Shown here in pieces: positions 16,017 to 23,653 of a DNA stretch of 32,200 nucleotides. This DNA is from Acidobacteriota bacterium (GTDB lineage Bacteria; Acidobacteriota; Terriglobia; Terriglobales; Acidobacteriaceae), in contig QIAJ01000100.1 of assembly GCA_003225495.1 (NCBI GenBank), positions 1 through 32,200 on the forward strand, in the 5' to 3' direction. Every line of letters starts with the position of its first letter. Within the stretch, counting starts at the first letter, position 1. The notes under the pieces were generated by a model. The model was not told the origin of the DNA. It saw nothing but the letters and a program-made list of their open reading frames with translations, and did no database searches. Position numbers and translations under genes: made by a program.

Positions 16017-16871
16017 CTATGCGGCACGCTGGAATGCTTGCGCGTAGTCGCGAGAGAACTGCTCGAAGCTAATTGGCTTTCGCCGGAGCAATTTTTGGAT
16101 ATCGTCGGTCACGGCGCTGGCCCCGCCCCGGCGATAAAACTGCTGCAGATCATTCAGCGCATCGGCGCTCCACTCTGGCAAGCCGGCATCCACCAGGGCC
16201 TGTTTGAATTGCTCTGGAGGAAGATCGACGTATTTGATCTCGCGCCCGGTGTCATCCGAAAGAATCTCGGCGACGCGGTCGTTGCTGAGCGCCTCGGTGC
16301 CGGTCAGCGTGTAGGCTTTGCCTTCATGGTCGTCTTCCGTAAGTGTCTTCACGGCGGCGGCCCCGATGTCCCTAATATCAATGTGGCTGACTTTGCCATC
16401 GCCCTGCGATCCGTAAAATGCATTCTGGCTATTGATCGTCGCGCCGTTGTAGGTGACGAAGTTCTGCATGAACCCGTTTGGGCGCAGAAAGGTATAAGCG
16501 ACGCCAGAAGACTTGATGTAGTCCTCGGAATCCGCGTGCTGCCGGGGATAGGTCGCGCCGCGTCCGCCCATCGCTGAAAGTTTCACGACATGCCGGGCGC
16601 CCGACTGCTTGATTTCGTCGATGGCTTTGCGTTCGAGCGAAGTCAGGTTGGGAGTAGGCGGTCCTACTAAAAACACCCGCTCTATCCCTTTTAAAGCAGT
16701 TTGCAGCGAGGCGGGTTCGTTGTAATCCATTGTCACGATTTCTACTCCGGACGGTGCGGCCGCCGCCTTGCTTACTGTTTGATACGCGGCCCGGACTTGG
16801 GCTCCTGTTCTGGCAATCTGTTTGAGGACTTCCTTGCCAACATTGCCGCTAGCTCCCGTGATCAGAATCAT
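16017..16871 (-). CDS. NmrA/QorB-like NAD(P)-binding oxidoreductase
   Basis: The 284-residue product has a Rossmann fold with an N-terminal dinucleotide-binding motif GASGNVGKE (6-14). The NmrA-like pattern continues with ERVFLVGPP, HVVKLSAMGG, the SGVAYTFLRPNGFMQNF block and VSHIDIRDIGAAAVKTL. The family (atypical short-chain dehydrogenases) includes QorB-type quinone reductases and redox-sensing regulators; the Tyr-x3-Lys pair of classical SDRs is not evident. The ATG follows GGAGACATC. It is upstream of trpG on the same strand and divergent from the PilZ gene. Confidence 0.85.
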   Translation of the reverse strand: MILITGASGNVGKEVLKQIARTGAQVRAAYQTVSKAAAAPSGVEIVTMDYNEPASLQTALKGIERVFLVGPPTPNLTSLERKAIDEIKQSGARHVVKLSAMGGRGATYPRQHADSEDYIKSSGVAYTFLRPNGFMQNFVTYNGATINSQNAFYGSQGDGKVSHIDIRDIGAAAVKTLTEDDHEGKAYTLTGTEALSNDRVAEILSDDTGREIKYVDLPPEQFKQALVDAGLPEWSADALNDLQQFYRRGGASAVTDDIQKLLRRKPISFEQFSRDYAQAFQRAA

Positions 16872-17107
16872 GATGTCTCCGTATGTTCGTTATGGATGAA
16901 TGGTTGCGGCTACTAGTTTCCCGGCGCCCTGCGGGTTATTTTCGCGCGGAAAACACATAAGCAGTGGATGCAGCCCAATGCCTATCTGGCGCGGAACTTT
17001 TGGCATGAACTCCGAAGGCTGTTTAAGTGGTCAAGTGGACCCACTCCAAGCAAAGCCTTGACAGGCTATTTCCCACCCGCCATGCTTACAGGATTCCCGG
17101 AGGTTGC

Positions 17108-17440
17108 ATGCCCGAAGCGCAGCAGGAAAAAGACAAGAGGTCCACGCGCCGGTTCGCCTTGCGATTGCCGGTGAGCGTGCGGTACGGCGAGAATGGACAG
17201 GAACGCGAGGCGCAGACTCGTGATGTCAGCGCGCGCGGCGTGTGCTTCTATCTGGAGTCGGCGATCCAGGCCGGTTCCGGTGTTGACTTCACGTTGACCT
17301 TACCCCCGGAAATCACGCTTACGGAGAGTATCCGGGTGCGCTGCCGAGGCCGCGTGTTGCGGGTGGAAGGCGGCCCGGTAAATGGCAAGATGGCGGTCGC
17401 CGCCGTCATTGATGAATACGAGTTCCTGGCCGACTCCTGA
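17108..17440 (+). CDS. PilZ-domain protein (cyclic di-GMP receptor)
   Basis: The ATG at 17108 follows CGGAGG and gives a 110-residue single-domain protein. The cyclic di-GMP signature is complete: R15-x3-R19 (RFALR) and D39-x-S41-x2-G44 (DVSARG), followed by the PilZ beta-barrel (VDFTLTLPPEITL, VRCRGRVLRVEGG). It should bind cyclic di-GMP and act on an unknown partner, as stand-alone PilZ adaptors do. No GGDEF or EAL gene is in the window. It is followed after 65 bp by the AMIN-domain gene on the same strand. Confidence 0.9.
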   Translation: MPEAQQEKDKRSTRRFALRLPVSVRYGENGQEREAQTRDVSARGVCFYLESAIQAGSGVDFTLTLPPEITLTESIRVRCRGRVLRVEGGPVNGKMAVAAVIDEYEFLADS

Positions 17441-17505
17441 GTACCCTTCGTCACTTTTTTCGAGGGACGCTTGAGTGATATGGTGGAATCAACACTTGAG
17501 CTCCA

Positions 17506-18984
17506 GTGATGTGCTTCCGCCAGAGATCTGAGTTGCGGGAAACGTGCGCCTGGCGATGTTCGCGGGGGCGCGGTTCCTTGTCACACCTTCTTCACTTTCT
17601 CATTTTGAGTTTCCTAGCAGTCGTTACTTCTCGTGCGCTCGCCCAGATATCACTCCAGGCCACTCGGCAATCGGCAACTGTTTCTTCGATCAAAAGTTTC
17701 AAGATCGTCCAAGAGAAGGACGGGCCCGCGGTTGAGATCCTTTCAACGAAACCGCTGATTCCGTCGATTCAGGCGATCAGCGATCCTCCGCGGCTCGTGA
17801 TTGACTTACCCAACGCGCGGCTCGACACACGCGAAAAGCGGATCAGCATACAGGCCGACCAAATCAACACATTGCGCGCTGACCAGTTTCAGCAAAATCC
17901 TCCAGTCGCGCGCGTGGTGGTCGACCTACTCGCCCCGCGCGCGTTCACCTGGGCGGCTGCGGGAAATCGCCTGCTCATTCATCTACGAAAGAATCCGCCG
18001 ACCGATGCGAACAAAACTCCGTTTGAGGCGCCGTCCGTACCGAGCCTGACGTCCGGCCCCAGGCCAGTCGCATCCGTCGTCGGCGCAGGCGGACCACTCG
18101 CGATTGCCGGCAACAGCCTTGCTTCCGGATCTTCGATCACCGCTGGAGCCGACACCGCTGTTCTGAACCTGGCCCGTGGCGGCGAGGTGCATGTCTGCCC
18201 TGGCACGACGGTTTCCGTGACGCCTTCGCAAAATGGTCACAATGTCATGCTGGGCGTGAATACCGGGGCTCTGGAGGCACATTACACGCTCGATGCGTCA
18301 TCCGACTCGGTGATGACGCCGGATTTTCGCATCCTGCTTGCCGGTCCCGGCGAATTTCATTATGCGATCAGCAGTGACACGCACGGCAACACCTGCGTGC
18401 GCGCGCTTCCCGGCAACACGGCTTCGGCGATTATTTCTGAGCTGATCGGCGAGCGCACGTATCAGGTGAAGGCGACGGACCAGTTGGTGTTTCACTCCGG
18501 ACAACTGGATCGCGTAGATATGGCAGTACCACTCGAGTGTGGATGTCCGCCAGCACGTCAACCGGTGCTGCGCGCGGCGAATGATGCTCCGGTGATCAGC
18601 GCCGCACCGCCCGCCTCCGGCACGGCCGTTCCTTCTCCGATTGTGACACCCACGAATGCCGAACCGGCCCGCGCAGAGAGCGGAGGCTCCGATGGAGTAC
18701 CGGCGACTGTGCCACTCAAAGTCTCAGTCGCAGCGAACGACCTTCAGGTCCATGTAGAAGCGCCCTTCGTATTTCACGCTACCGGACCTCCGCCTGCGCC
18801 CGTCGAAGATGTGCGGGCGTTGCCGCTGGCATCGCGTCCCGTGCAAGCGGTGGTCACGAGTTCGCCGCTTCCGCTCGCTCCCGCACATAAGGCGTCAGGC
18901 TCCGAGATAGCATCGGCCGAAACGCCTTCCCGGCGCGGATTGTTCGGCAAACTGCGCGGATTTTTCGCTTCCATGTTCCGCTAA
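17506..18984 (+). CDS. Secreted AMIN-domain protein with FecR-like region
   Basis: The 492-residue frame has a signal peptide at about 28-47 (LLHFLILSFLAVVTSRALAQ). A TTG at 17578 would start just before it and is an alternative start. Residues about 60-165 fit an AMIN domain (FKIVQEKDGPAVEILS, PPRLVIDLPNA, VARVVVDLL), a peptidoglycan- or envelope-binding module of secretins and amidases. Residues about 220-345 (ARGGEVHVCPGTTVSV...ALEAHYTLDASSDSVMTPDF) resemble a FecR-type beta domain. A Pro/Ala-rich tail ends with a basic amphipathic stretch, GLFGKLRGFFASMFR. Role unknown; likely periplasmic. Confidence 0.75.
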   Translation: MMCFRQRSELRETCAWRCSRGRGSLSHLLHFLILSFLAVVTSRALAQISLQATRQSATVSSIKSFKIVQEKDGPAVEILSTKPLIPSIQAISDPPRLVIDLPNARLDTREKRISIQADQINTLRADQFQQNPPVARVVVDLLAPRAFTWAAAGNRLLIHLRKNPPTDANKTPFEAPSVPSLTSGPRPVASVVGAGGPLAIAGNSLASGSSITAGADTAVLNLARGGEVHVCPGTTVSVTPSQNGHNVMLGVNTGALEAHYTLDASSDSVMTPDFRILLAGPGEFHYAISSDTHGNTCVRALPGNTASAIISELIGERTYQVKATDQLVFHSGQLDRVDMAVPLECGCPPARQPVLRAANDAPVISAAPPASGTAVPSPIVTPTNAEPARAESGGSDGVPATVPLKVSVAANDLQVHVEAPFVFHATGPPPAPVEDVRALPLASRPVQAVVTSSPLPLAPAHKASGSEIASAETPSRRGLFGKLRGFFASMFR

Positions 18985-19071
18985 CACGCACTTAGTTTCG
19001 CAGGCAAAGCCTTCGCCGACGAGTGCATCCTAGGTTCAAGCGAAACTTCCAAATCAGCAAGGAGAATGGTT

Positions 19072-19572
19072 GTGCGAAAACTGTCGTTGATCGTTGTGTG
19101 CGCGACACTTCTGGTAGCTGCGGCCCATGCACAGATTCCCACCAAGGGAAATGTATTCTTCGGATACTCCTACAACCGCGCCGAAATCGTCTCGAATGAC
19201 GCTGTCAACTTGAACGGATGGAATGCTTCACTGGAAGGCAATTTTCTGCCCTGGATCGGGATCGTGGCGGACATCGGAGGCACCTACGGGAGCCATGTGG
19301 GCGAACACAACTATCTTTTTGGACCGAGAGCTTCGGTGCGCTTCGGCAAGTTCCGTCCATTCGCAGAGTTCATGATTGGCGCCGCGCACATCAACATTAA
19401 CCACAGCGCGGCGGCAGACACGTCGTTCGCCAATGCCTTCGGTGGAGGACTTGACTATCAAGTCTTCGGACCAGTCTCGTTGCGCGGGGAACTCGACTGG
19501 ATTCACACACGCTTCTTCAGCAACGGCCAGAATGACGTGCGATTCTCAACCGGTGTGGCAGTGCATTTCTAA
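19072..19572 (+). CDS. Outer-membrane beta-barrel protein
   Basis: AAGGAG lies only 1 nt before the ATG at 19066 but 7 nt before the GTG at 19072, so the GTG was chosen; it opens a signal peptide (MRKLSLIVVCATLLVAAAHAQ). The 166-residue product shows alternating amphipathic strands with aromatic girdle residues (VFFGYSYNR, WNASLEGNFLPWIGIVADIGG, VRFGKFRPFAEFMIGAA) and ends in Phe (VAVHF), typical of barrel proteins handled by BamA. It resembles small eight-strand OmpA/OmpW-type barrels. Function is unknown. It is convergent with the glycosyltransferase gene, 6 bp apart. Confidence 0.83.
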   Translation: MRKLSLIVVCATLLVAAAHAQIPTKGNVFFGYSYNRAEIVSNDAVNLNGWNASLEGNFLPWIGIVADIGGTYGSHVGEHNYLFGPRASVRFGKFRPFAEFMIGAAHININHSAAADTSFANAFGGGLDYQVFGPVSLRGELDWIHTRFFSNGQNDVRFSTGVAVHF

Positions 19573-19578
19573 GCAGTT

Positions 19579-20742
19579 TCAGACGGCAGCGTGAGAGCTA
19601 CGCAAAGTGTCCGTGTGCTTCGCGCACCGCTCCAAAATCGATGGCACTTCAAACAGAGCCCGATTGCAGTACAGGCTCGCGTTCAGGCGTAAATCAGCGA
19701 AAGTTGCTGACTCGAGGAGGCGCTCGACCGCGGAAGCAATTTTCTTGAAGGTTGGGACTACGATGCCGTATCCATTCTCGGTCACCCATTCGGCGTTGTA
19801 GCGTTCCTGCGGAAGCGTCTTAGAATTACTCTCGACGATGACCGGCAAGTGGAATTGCAAGGCTTCGCTGATCGAGCCCGGTCCCGGCTTCCCGATGAAA
19901 AAGTCCGCCAGCGCCATATAGAACTCAACATTCTGCGCGAATCCCACAATCAGGGTTGGCTTCTTGGTCGGCAGGGCTTTGAGGTCGGCGGCGAGTTTCT
20001 GATTGTGCCCGCAGATCAGGATCAGTTGAACTCCGCTGTCAGCGTGGTTGAGTTTTTTTGTGATGTCCACCATGGCCTTCGAACCGTGCCCGCCGAAGAG
20101 CACGAGAGCTGTCGGACAATTGGGATCTAATCCGAGTTTTTTTCTTTCCAAGGCGCGATCTATGGTCATCTTTTCATAAAACTTCGGCTTAAGAATCATT
20201 CCCGATGTCAGGAAAGCATGATCCAGGTCGTGGCCGAGCGCTAACGCCTGCTGGCGGGCGCGTTCTGTGCCGGCAATAATGTATTCGGATTCGCGCTCGA
20301 CCCAGAAGTGGGGCGGATAATCCGCCAGGTCAGTGATGAGGGTCACAAATGGCGTTCGTGCGTTCGTCCCTCGAACACTCTCTGCAATCTCGCGATTGAC
20401 ATGCGGGATTACGGACAGCACCAGATCTGCCGGATGCTTCGCCCAGTAATTGCGAAGCGCTTTGACAATCGGACCATGGTAGGCACGGATGGTTGCCTTC
20501 AGGATCACCAGCAGTTGCGGCGTGAAGCGGGTCCAGCCGCGGCGCAGAATCAGATTGTAAGTATCCTGAATCCGCAGGCCTGTTGCGCGGCGAATCAAGT
20601 CAATTGGATCAAGCAACTCCTGAATATCGAGCAGGCTAACGTCCCAGGGATGCTCCTGTGCGGACAGCCTCGATTGCAGCGCATCGGCGGTGCTGCGATG
20701 TCCTCCCCCAGCATGGTGATAAACGATGATCAGTTTACGCAC
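19579..20742 (-). CDS. MGDG-synthase/GT28-like glycosyltransferase
   Basis: The 387-residue product has the MGDG-synthase N-terminal pattern (MRKLIIVYHHAGGGHRSTADAL, His-rich glycine loop at 9-15) and a GT28-type C-terminal nucleotide-sugar domain with LVLFGGHGSKAM, LIVGFAQNVEFYMALADFFIGKPGPGSISEAL and LPQERYNAEWV. Relatives transfer a sugar from UDP-sugar to diacylglycerol or a lipid intermediate at the inner membrane. Donor and acceptor cannot be named. The GTG start follows AAGGAG. It lies 21 bp after the phosphoesterase gene, so the two likely act in one lipid or glycolipid pathway. Confidence 0.85.
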   Translation of the reverse strand: MRKLIIVYHHAGGGHRSTADALQSRLSAQEHPWDVSLLDIQELLDPIDLIRRATGLRIQDTYNLILRRGWTRFTPQLLVILKATIRAYHGPIVKALRNYWAKHPADLVLSVIPHVNREIAESVRGTNARTPFVTLITDLADYPPHFWVERESEYIIAGTERARQQALALGHDLDHAFLTSGMILKPKFYEKMTIDRALERKKLGLDPNCPTALVLFGGHGSKAMVDITKKLNHADSGVQLILICGHNQKLAADLKALPTKKPTLIVGFAQNVEFYMALADFFIGKPGPGSISEALQFHLPVIVESNSKTLPQERYNAEWVTENGYGIVVPTFKKIASAVERLLESATFADLRLNASLYCNRALFEVPSILERCAKHTDTLRSSHAAV

Positions 20743-20763
20743 GGCTCTCCTTGCGCGGCGTCA

Positions 20764-21537
20764 TCACGCCAGGGGCTGCTCGAATTCCGCTGGCTCGCCT
20801 TCAACTTCATTCTCTTCGCTGTCAGGAAATTCTCCCGATGGCTCGTCATACGTGTGAATCTGAACTCCCTGGTCGCCCACAGTGATATATGCCGGTCGAT
20901 CGTCAATCCAGCTGCCGGAGTTGTAGTAATCGACCCCGTCTTCGCAGCGTTGCAAGGCCGCATGCGTGTGTCCGCAAAAGATTCGCGTCGCCTGGTGATG
21001 ACGCGCATGCGCAATGGCTCCGTGGCAAACCTTGCTGGAAAGACGCAGCCAGCGCGTGTTCAGGCGATCCAGAAAACGCGTGAGCACTTTACTCCTGGAA
21101 TCCCACTTCTGCAATTGCAAATAGAGCAATGTCCCAATCAGATAATTGAAACGAACGTTGTTCACTCCGAAGCTGTCGAACTGGTGCCCGTGAATTGCAA
21201 TATGCCGCCGCCCGAGGTATTCCCAGGTGTATTCCTGGTACGCACGGATTCCGACCAGGTGCGACATGATCTGAACAAGCCCGTGGTCGTGGTTGCCTTC
21301 AACCCAGACCACTTCAACCTTCCGTTTTGGATTCGATAGCTTCCGAATGTACCCCAGAAACTTCCAGTGCTCTTTCTTGAGGCGGGCGAAATTCAAGTCG
21401 GCGAAGATGTCGCCGTTCAGGATCAGACGCCGATAGCGGAGTTGCCGGAGAATGCGTAGGGCATCGCGGGCCCGGCTCATGTCCGCACCCAGGTGCAGGT
21501 CCGACAGAATCAGGGTGTCGTAGACGTGGGAATCCAC
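20764..21537 (-). CDS. LpxH-like metallophosphoesterase
   Basis: The 257-residue product is a calcineurin-type phosphoesterase with the dimetal ligands D13 and H15 (SDLHLG), D43 (NGDIF), N82/H83 (GNHDH), H118 (HGHQF) and GHTH at 189-192. The layout is close to UDP-2,3-diacylglucosamine hydrolase (LpxH) and its UDP-2,3-diacylglucosamine-diphosphatase-like relatives. Several residues in the insert differ, so true LpxH activity is not certain. The start is GTG. The acidic C-terminal tail (EENEVEGEPAEFEQ) is unusual. It shares an operon with the glycosyltransferase. Confidence 0.87.
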   Translation of the reverse strand: MDSHVYDTLILSDLHLGADMSRARDALRILRQLRYRRLILNGDIFADLNFARLKKEHWKFLGYIRKLSNPKRKVEVVWVEGNHDHGLVQIMSHLVGIRAYQEYTWEYLGRRHIAIHGHQFDSFGVNNVRFNYLIGTLLYLQLQKWDSRSKVLTRFLDRLNTRWLRLSSKVCHGAIAHARHHQATRIFCGHTHAALQRCEDGVDYYNSGSWIDDRPAYITVGDQGVQIHTYDEPSGEFPDSEENEVEGEPAEFEQPLA

Positions 21538-21637
21538 GACCCTGATTGTCCCGAAAAATTGTTACGAGGTTATGAATCAGAGAACAACAATGCCGCCCAA
21601 CGTAACCACGGAGTAACGTCCGCATGGTGCGGTGGCT

Positions 21638-21913
21638 TCAGTGCGTTGGAGGAACGTACTGAGCTGGCGGTGCGGCGCCCTCGCCGAAGAAGAATTGCTC
21701 CATCTGCTTCACGATCACTTCCTGATCCTGTTTGCGCGCTGGATTGAGGCGATACTCGTTCAGCAGCATTTTGCAGTACTCAGTCCATTGCCCCCATGCC
21801 TGCTGCGAAACCTGGTTGTAGATTTTCTGGCCGAGTTCGGAATCGAACGGTGGCTCGTCCAGTCCAGGCAGCTCCTGTTTCAACTTCACGCAAAAAACTT
21901 TGTGCTCTGACAT
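21638..21913 (-). CDS. YggX-like Fe(II)-trafficking protein
   Basis: The ATG at 21913 (after AAGGAA) gives a 91-residue protein of the expected size for YggX. The conserved features are VFCVKLKQELPGLDEPPF, GQKIYNQVSQQAWGQWTEYCKMLLNEYRLN and EVIVKQMEQFFFG. In enterobacteria YggX protects iron-sulfur clusters from oxidation and may carry Fe(II). The conserved Cys is in FCVK at residue 8. It lies alone between the phosphoesterase and the mini-gene. Dps, about 1 kb away, is also an iron and oxidative-stress gene. Confidence 0.9.
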   Translation of the reverse strand: MSEHKVFCVKLKQELPGLDEPPFDSELGQKIYNQVSQQAWGQWTEYCKMLLNEYRLNPARKQDQEVIVKQMEQFFFGEGAAPPAQYVPPTH

Positions 21914-22009
21914 GGATTTCCTTGTCCCCAGAAAATTATCGCACACGTGAAGCAGGCACATGCCGACGCACGTCTTCGTCCAATTCGATCGATCGATGTC
22001 AGATTTTCA

Positions 22010-22040
22010 TTGACAAATTACATACGAGTGGCAATATCTT
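22010..22040 (+). promoter_or_regulatory. Predicted promoter of the 13-residue mini-gene
   Basis: A perfect TTGACA (22010-22015) is followed 19 bp later by TATCTT (22035-22040), or 17 bp later by the weaker AATATC. It would give a leader of about 95-100 nt. Confidence 0.5.
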
Positions 22041-22076
22041 GTGGTAGGCAGGCTGCTCATACTACAACTTGAGTAG

Positions 22077-22110
22077 CTCAGGCATCAAGGTGCCTTGTTG
22101 AGAACCTTGG
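22077..22110 (+). promoter_or_regulatory. Leader with two competing hairpins
   Basis: One fold pairs CTCA/TGAG (22077-22080 with 22099-22102) and GGCA/TGCC (22081-22084 with 22091-22094). The other pairs CAAGGT with ACCTTG (22086-22091 with 22104-22109). The two overlap and exclude each other. This could be a translational or transcriptional switch for the mini-gene; it is inference from base pairing only. Confidence 0.35.
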
Positions 22111-22143
22111 GAGAAAAATCGTTCAAACGGAGGGACACAGTTC

Positions 22144-22185
22144 ATGGCAACCAAGAAGAAAGCCGCCAAGAAAAAGAAACACTAA
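22144..22185 (+). CDS. 13-residue Lys-rich mini-gene (MATKKKAAKKKKH)
   Basis: GGAGGG with 9 nt spacing precedes an ATG that opens a 13-codon frame encoding a peptide with 7 Lys and a C-terminal His. A promoter-like TTGACA lies upstream and a strong terminator follows 36 nt after the stop codon. It is therefore a self-contained transcription unit whose only clear product is this peptide, unless the RNA itself is functional. Similar very short Lys/Ala-rich peptides occur elsewhere, but I cannot assign a family. It would bind nucleic acid or RNA by charge if expressed. It is too short to judge by codon use. Confidence 0.5.
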   Translation: MATKKKAAKKKKH

Positions 22186-22220
22186 GCGAGCAGGACGCTC
22201 GTATCGAACTTCCCCAAAGG

Positions 22221-22253
22221 CCTCCGAAGAGAAGCACCTCTCCGGAGGTTTTT
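22221..22253 (+). terminator. Rho-independent terminator after the mini-gene
   Basis: CCTCCG (22221-22226) and CGGAGG (22243-22248), with inner AGAG/CTCT pairs, are followed by five Ts. Confidence 0.85.
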
Positions 22254-22350
22254 ACGTTTTGCAGACATGCACGAAAAGCAGTTGTCGCACCCTGCCCAAC
22301 CATGCTAGAAACGCGAGTACAGATGTTTGGTCTACCAGGGTGAGCAAGCC

Positions 22351-22752
22351 ATGAGTCCCCGAACGAAATCCGCCACGCGGAAGCATCGAAGTGTGGAAGT
22401 CATCATTCCGGACAAGTTGTATTTCCGGATCGGAGAGGTCGCGCGCCTATGCCGACTGCCTGCTTACGTGCTCCGATTTTGGGAAAGCGAGTTTCCGCAG
22501 CTCAAGCCGGTGAAAAGCAGCACCGGGCAGCGCATGTACCGCCGGCGAGACGTCGAGTCAGTGCTGCGCATCAAAAAGCTGCTGTATGAAGACGGGTTCA
22601 CGATCGCAGGCGCGCGCGGCCAGTTGCGGGAAGAGCTAAAGTCGGAACGCGATCAGACTGCTCTGCCCTTCCCGATTCGGCCTTCCGTGAACGTCGCCCA
22701 CCTGCGGCATGAGTTGCGGGAAATCCTCCATATCCTTTCTGCGCGGCGCTAG
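22351..22752 (+). CDS. MerR-family transcriptional regulator
   Basis: The ATG at 22351 follows AGGGTGAG and gives 133 residues. A MerR-type winged helix-turn-helix occupies about 25-95: [63 protein letters not shown]. The domain is followed by a short helical tail ([12 protein letters not shown]), not by a ligand domain. No Cys metal site is present. Regulators of this short type are widespread in delta-proteobacteria and Acidobacteriota. It presumably acts as a dimer on spaced promoters, but the target is unknown. It lies on the opposite strand to Dps and converges with it, 87 bp apart. Confidence 0.87.
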   Translation: MSPRTKSATRKHRSVEVIIPDKLYFRIGEVARLCRLPAYVLRFWESEFPQLKPVKSSTGQRMYRRRDVESVLRIKKLLYEDGFTIAGARGQLREELKSERDQTALPFPIRPSVNVAHLRHELREILHILSARR

Positions 22753-22805
22753 ACGAAGAGGACAGGCTTCAGCTTCAATCTTTATCTACACTTGGAACGC
22801 CGCGC
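22741..22805. repeat. 8-bp inverted repeat between convergent MerR and Dps genes
   Basis: GCGCGGCG (22741-22748, overlapping the end of the MerR gene) and CGCCGCGC (22798-22805) are complementary over a 49-bp loop. There is no T-run, so it could be a weak bidirectional terminator or chance in GC-rich DNA. Confidence 0.2.
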
Positions 22806-22839
22806 ACTTGACCGCGCCTCAGCATCGAACCGTTGCAGT

Positions 22840-23454
22840 TTAAGCACTCTTCTCCATCGGGTCGGCTTTCACCAGAGGTTCTTCTACCAGATGTTCACTC
22901 AGGAACCAGACCTGCAGTTCATTGGTGCGAAGCACGTCGCTAACGACCAGATCATTCGTTCCTTCGTCGCCGATTTTCTGGGCGCGCTCCGCAAGCTTGC
23001 GGCAATCGCTAATGATTACCTGGTGAGCGTCAAGCAGACGCGATAGCTGGACGGGAACCTCTTCACGTCCCTTGGGCGGGCGCTCGATTCGCGTCGCCTC
23101 TGCGACATCGGCAGCCATGGCCAGACTGATTCCGCCTAGCAGCTGAATGCGCTCGGCAATCGTATCCACCAGTTCGGACTGCTCTTCATAGTGCTTGTCG
23201 AAGAGCAAATGGAGCTGGTAAAACGTCGCTCCCGAGACCTGCCAGTGGGATTTCTTGTATAGATCGCGGAGCGTGATGGTGTCGGCGAGCAACACGTTCA
23301 ACCGCTCAGTCATTTCCAGACGAACAGGTTCTTCCAATTGCAACGGAATCCTGCTGGCAACGGTGCCGTACGCCTGGAGCTCTGGGGCCTTCTGGTGATA
23401 GCGGGGATTCGGGGACAGCTTGCTGGTAACAGGTGTGGGCGTTTTTTTCGCCAT
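22840..23454 (-). CDS. dps: Dps-family ferritin-like DNA-protection protein
   Basis: The 204-residue product contains a complete Dps ferroxidase set: H70 (KSHW), H82 and D86 (LHLLFD), D97 and E101 (VDTIAER), followed by IQLLGG. Dps assembles as a 12-mer that oxidises Fe(II), stores it and shields DNA in starvation or oxidative stress. The N-terminal extension (about 1-45) with several Lys and Pro residues could contact DNA. The product is longer than E. coli Dps (167). The ATG follows GAAGGAGATTTC, a strong site. YggX and AhpD-like proteins nearby suggest a stress cluster. Confidence 0.9.
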   Translation of the reverse strand: MAKKTPTPVTSKLSPNPRYHQKAPELQAYGTVASRIPLQLEEPVRLEMTERLNVLLADTITLRDLYKKSHWQVSGATFYQLHLLFDKHYEEQSELVDTIAERIQLLGGISLAMAADVAEATRIERPPKGREEVPVQLSRLLDAHQVIISDCRKLAERAQKIGDEGTNDLVVSDVLRTNELQVWFLSEHLVEEPLVKADPMEKSA

Positions 23455-23653
23455 GAAATCTCCTTCACATCCAGTTTTGAGGTAGCCGGCTAACTTCGGA
23501 GCAGCGAATAAGGACCTAGCTGGCTCTCCTCGTTGGATGCGCAGGGAGTTAAAGAGATCGCCAAAATGTTTGAACCGGGACAGCGCTCCATAAGGCTGTC
23601 CTTCAGGCAGAGGAACGGCCGACTGAGACTATCCTGGCGCAGCCTTACCGGTC

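Noticed and set aside
20308-21339. 343-codon plus-strand frame across the glycosyltransferase and phosphoesterase genes
   Set aside because: It overlaps two well-supported minus-strand genes and lacks domains; it is a shadow frame.
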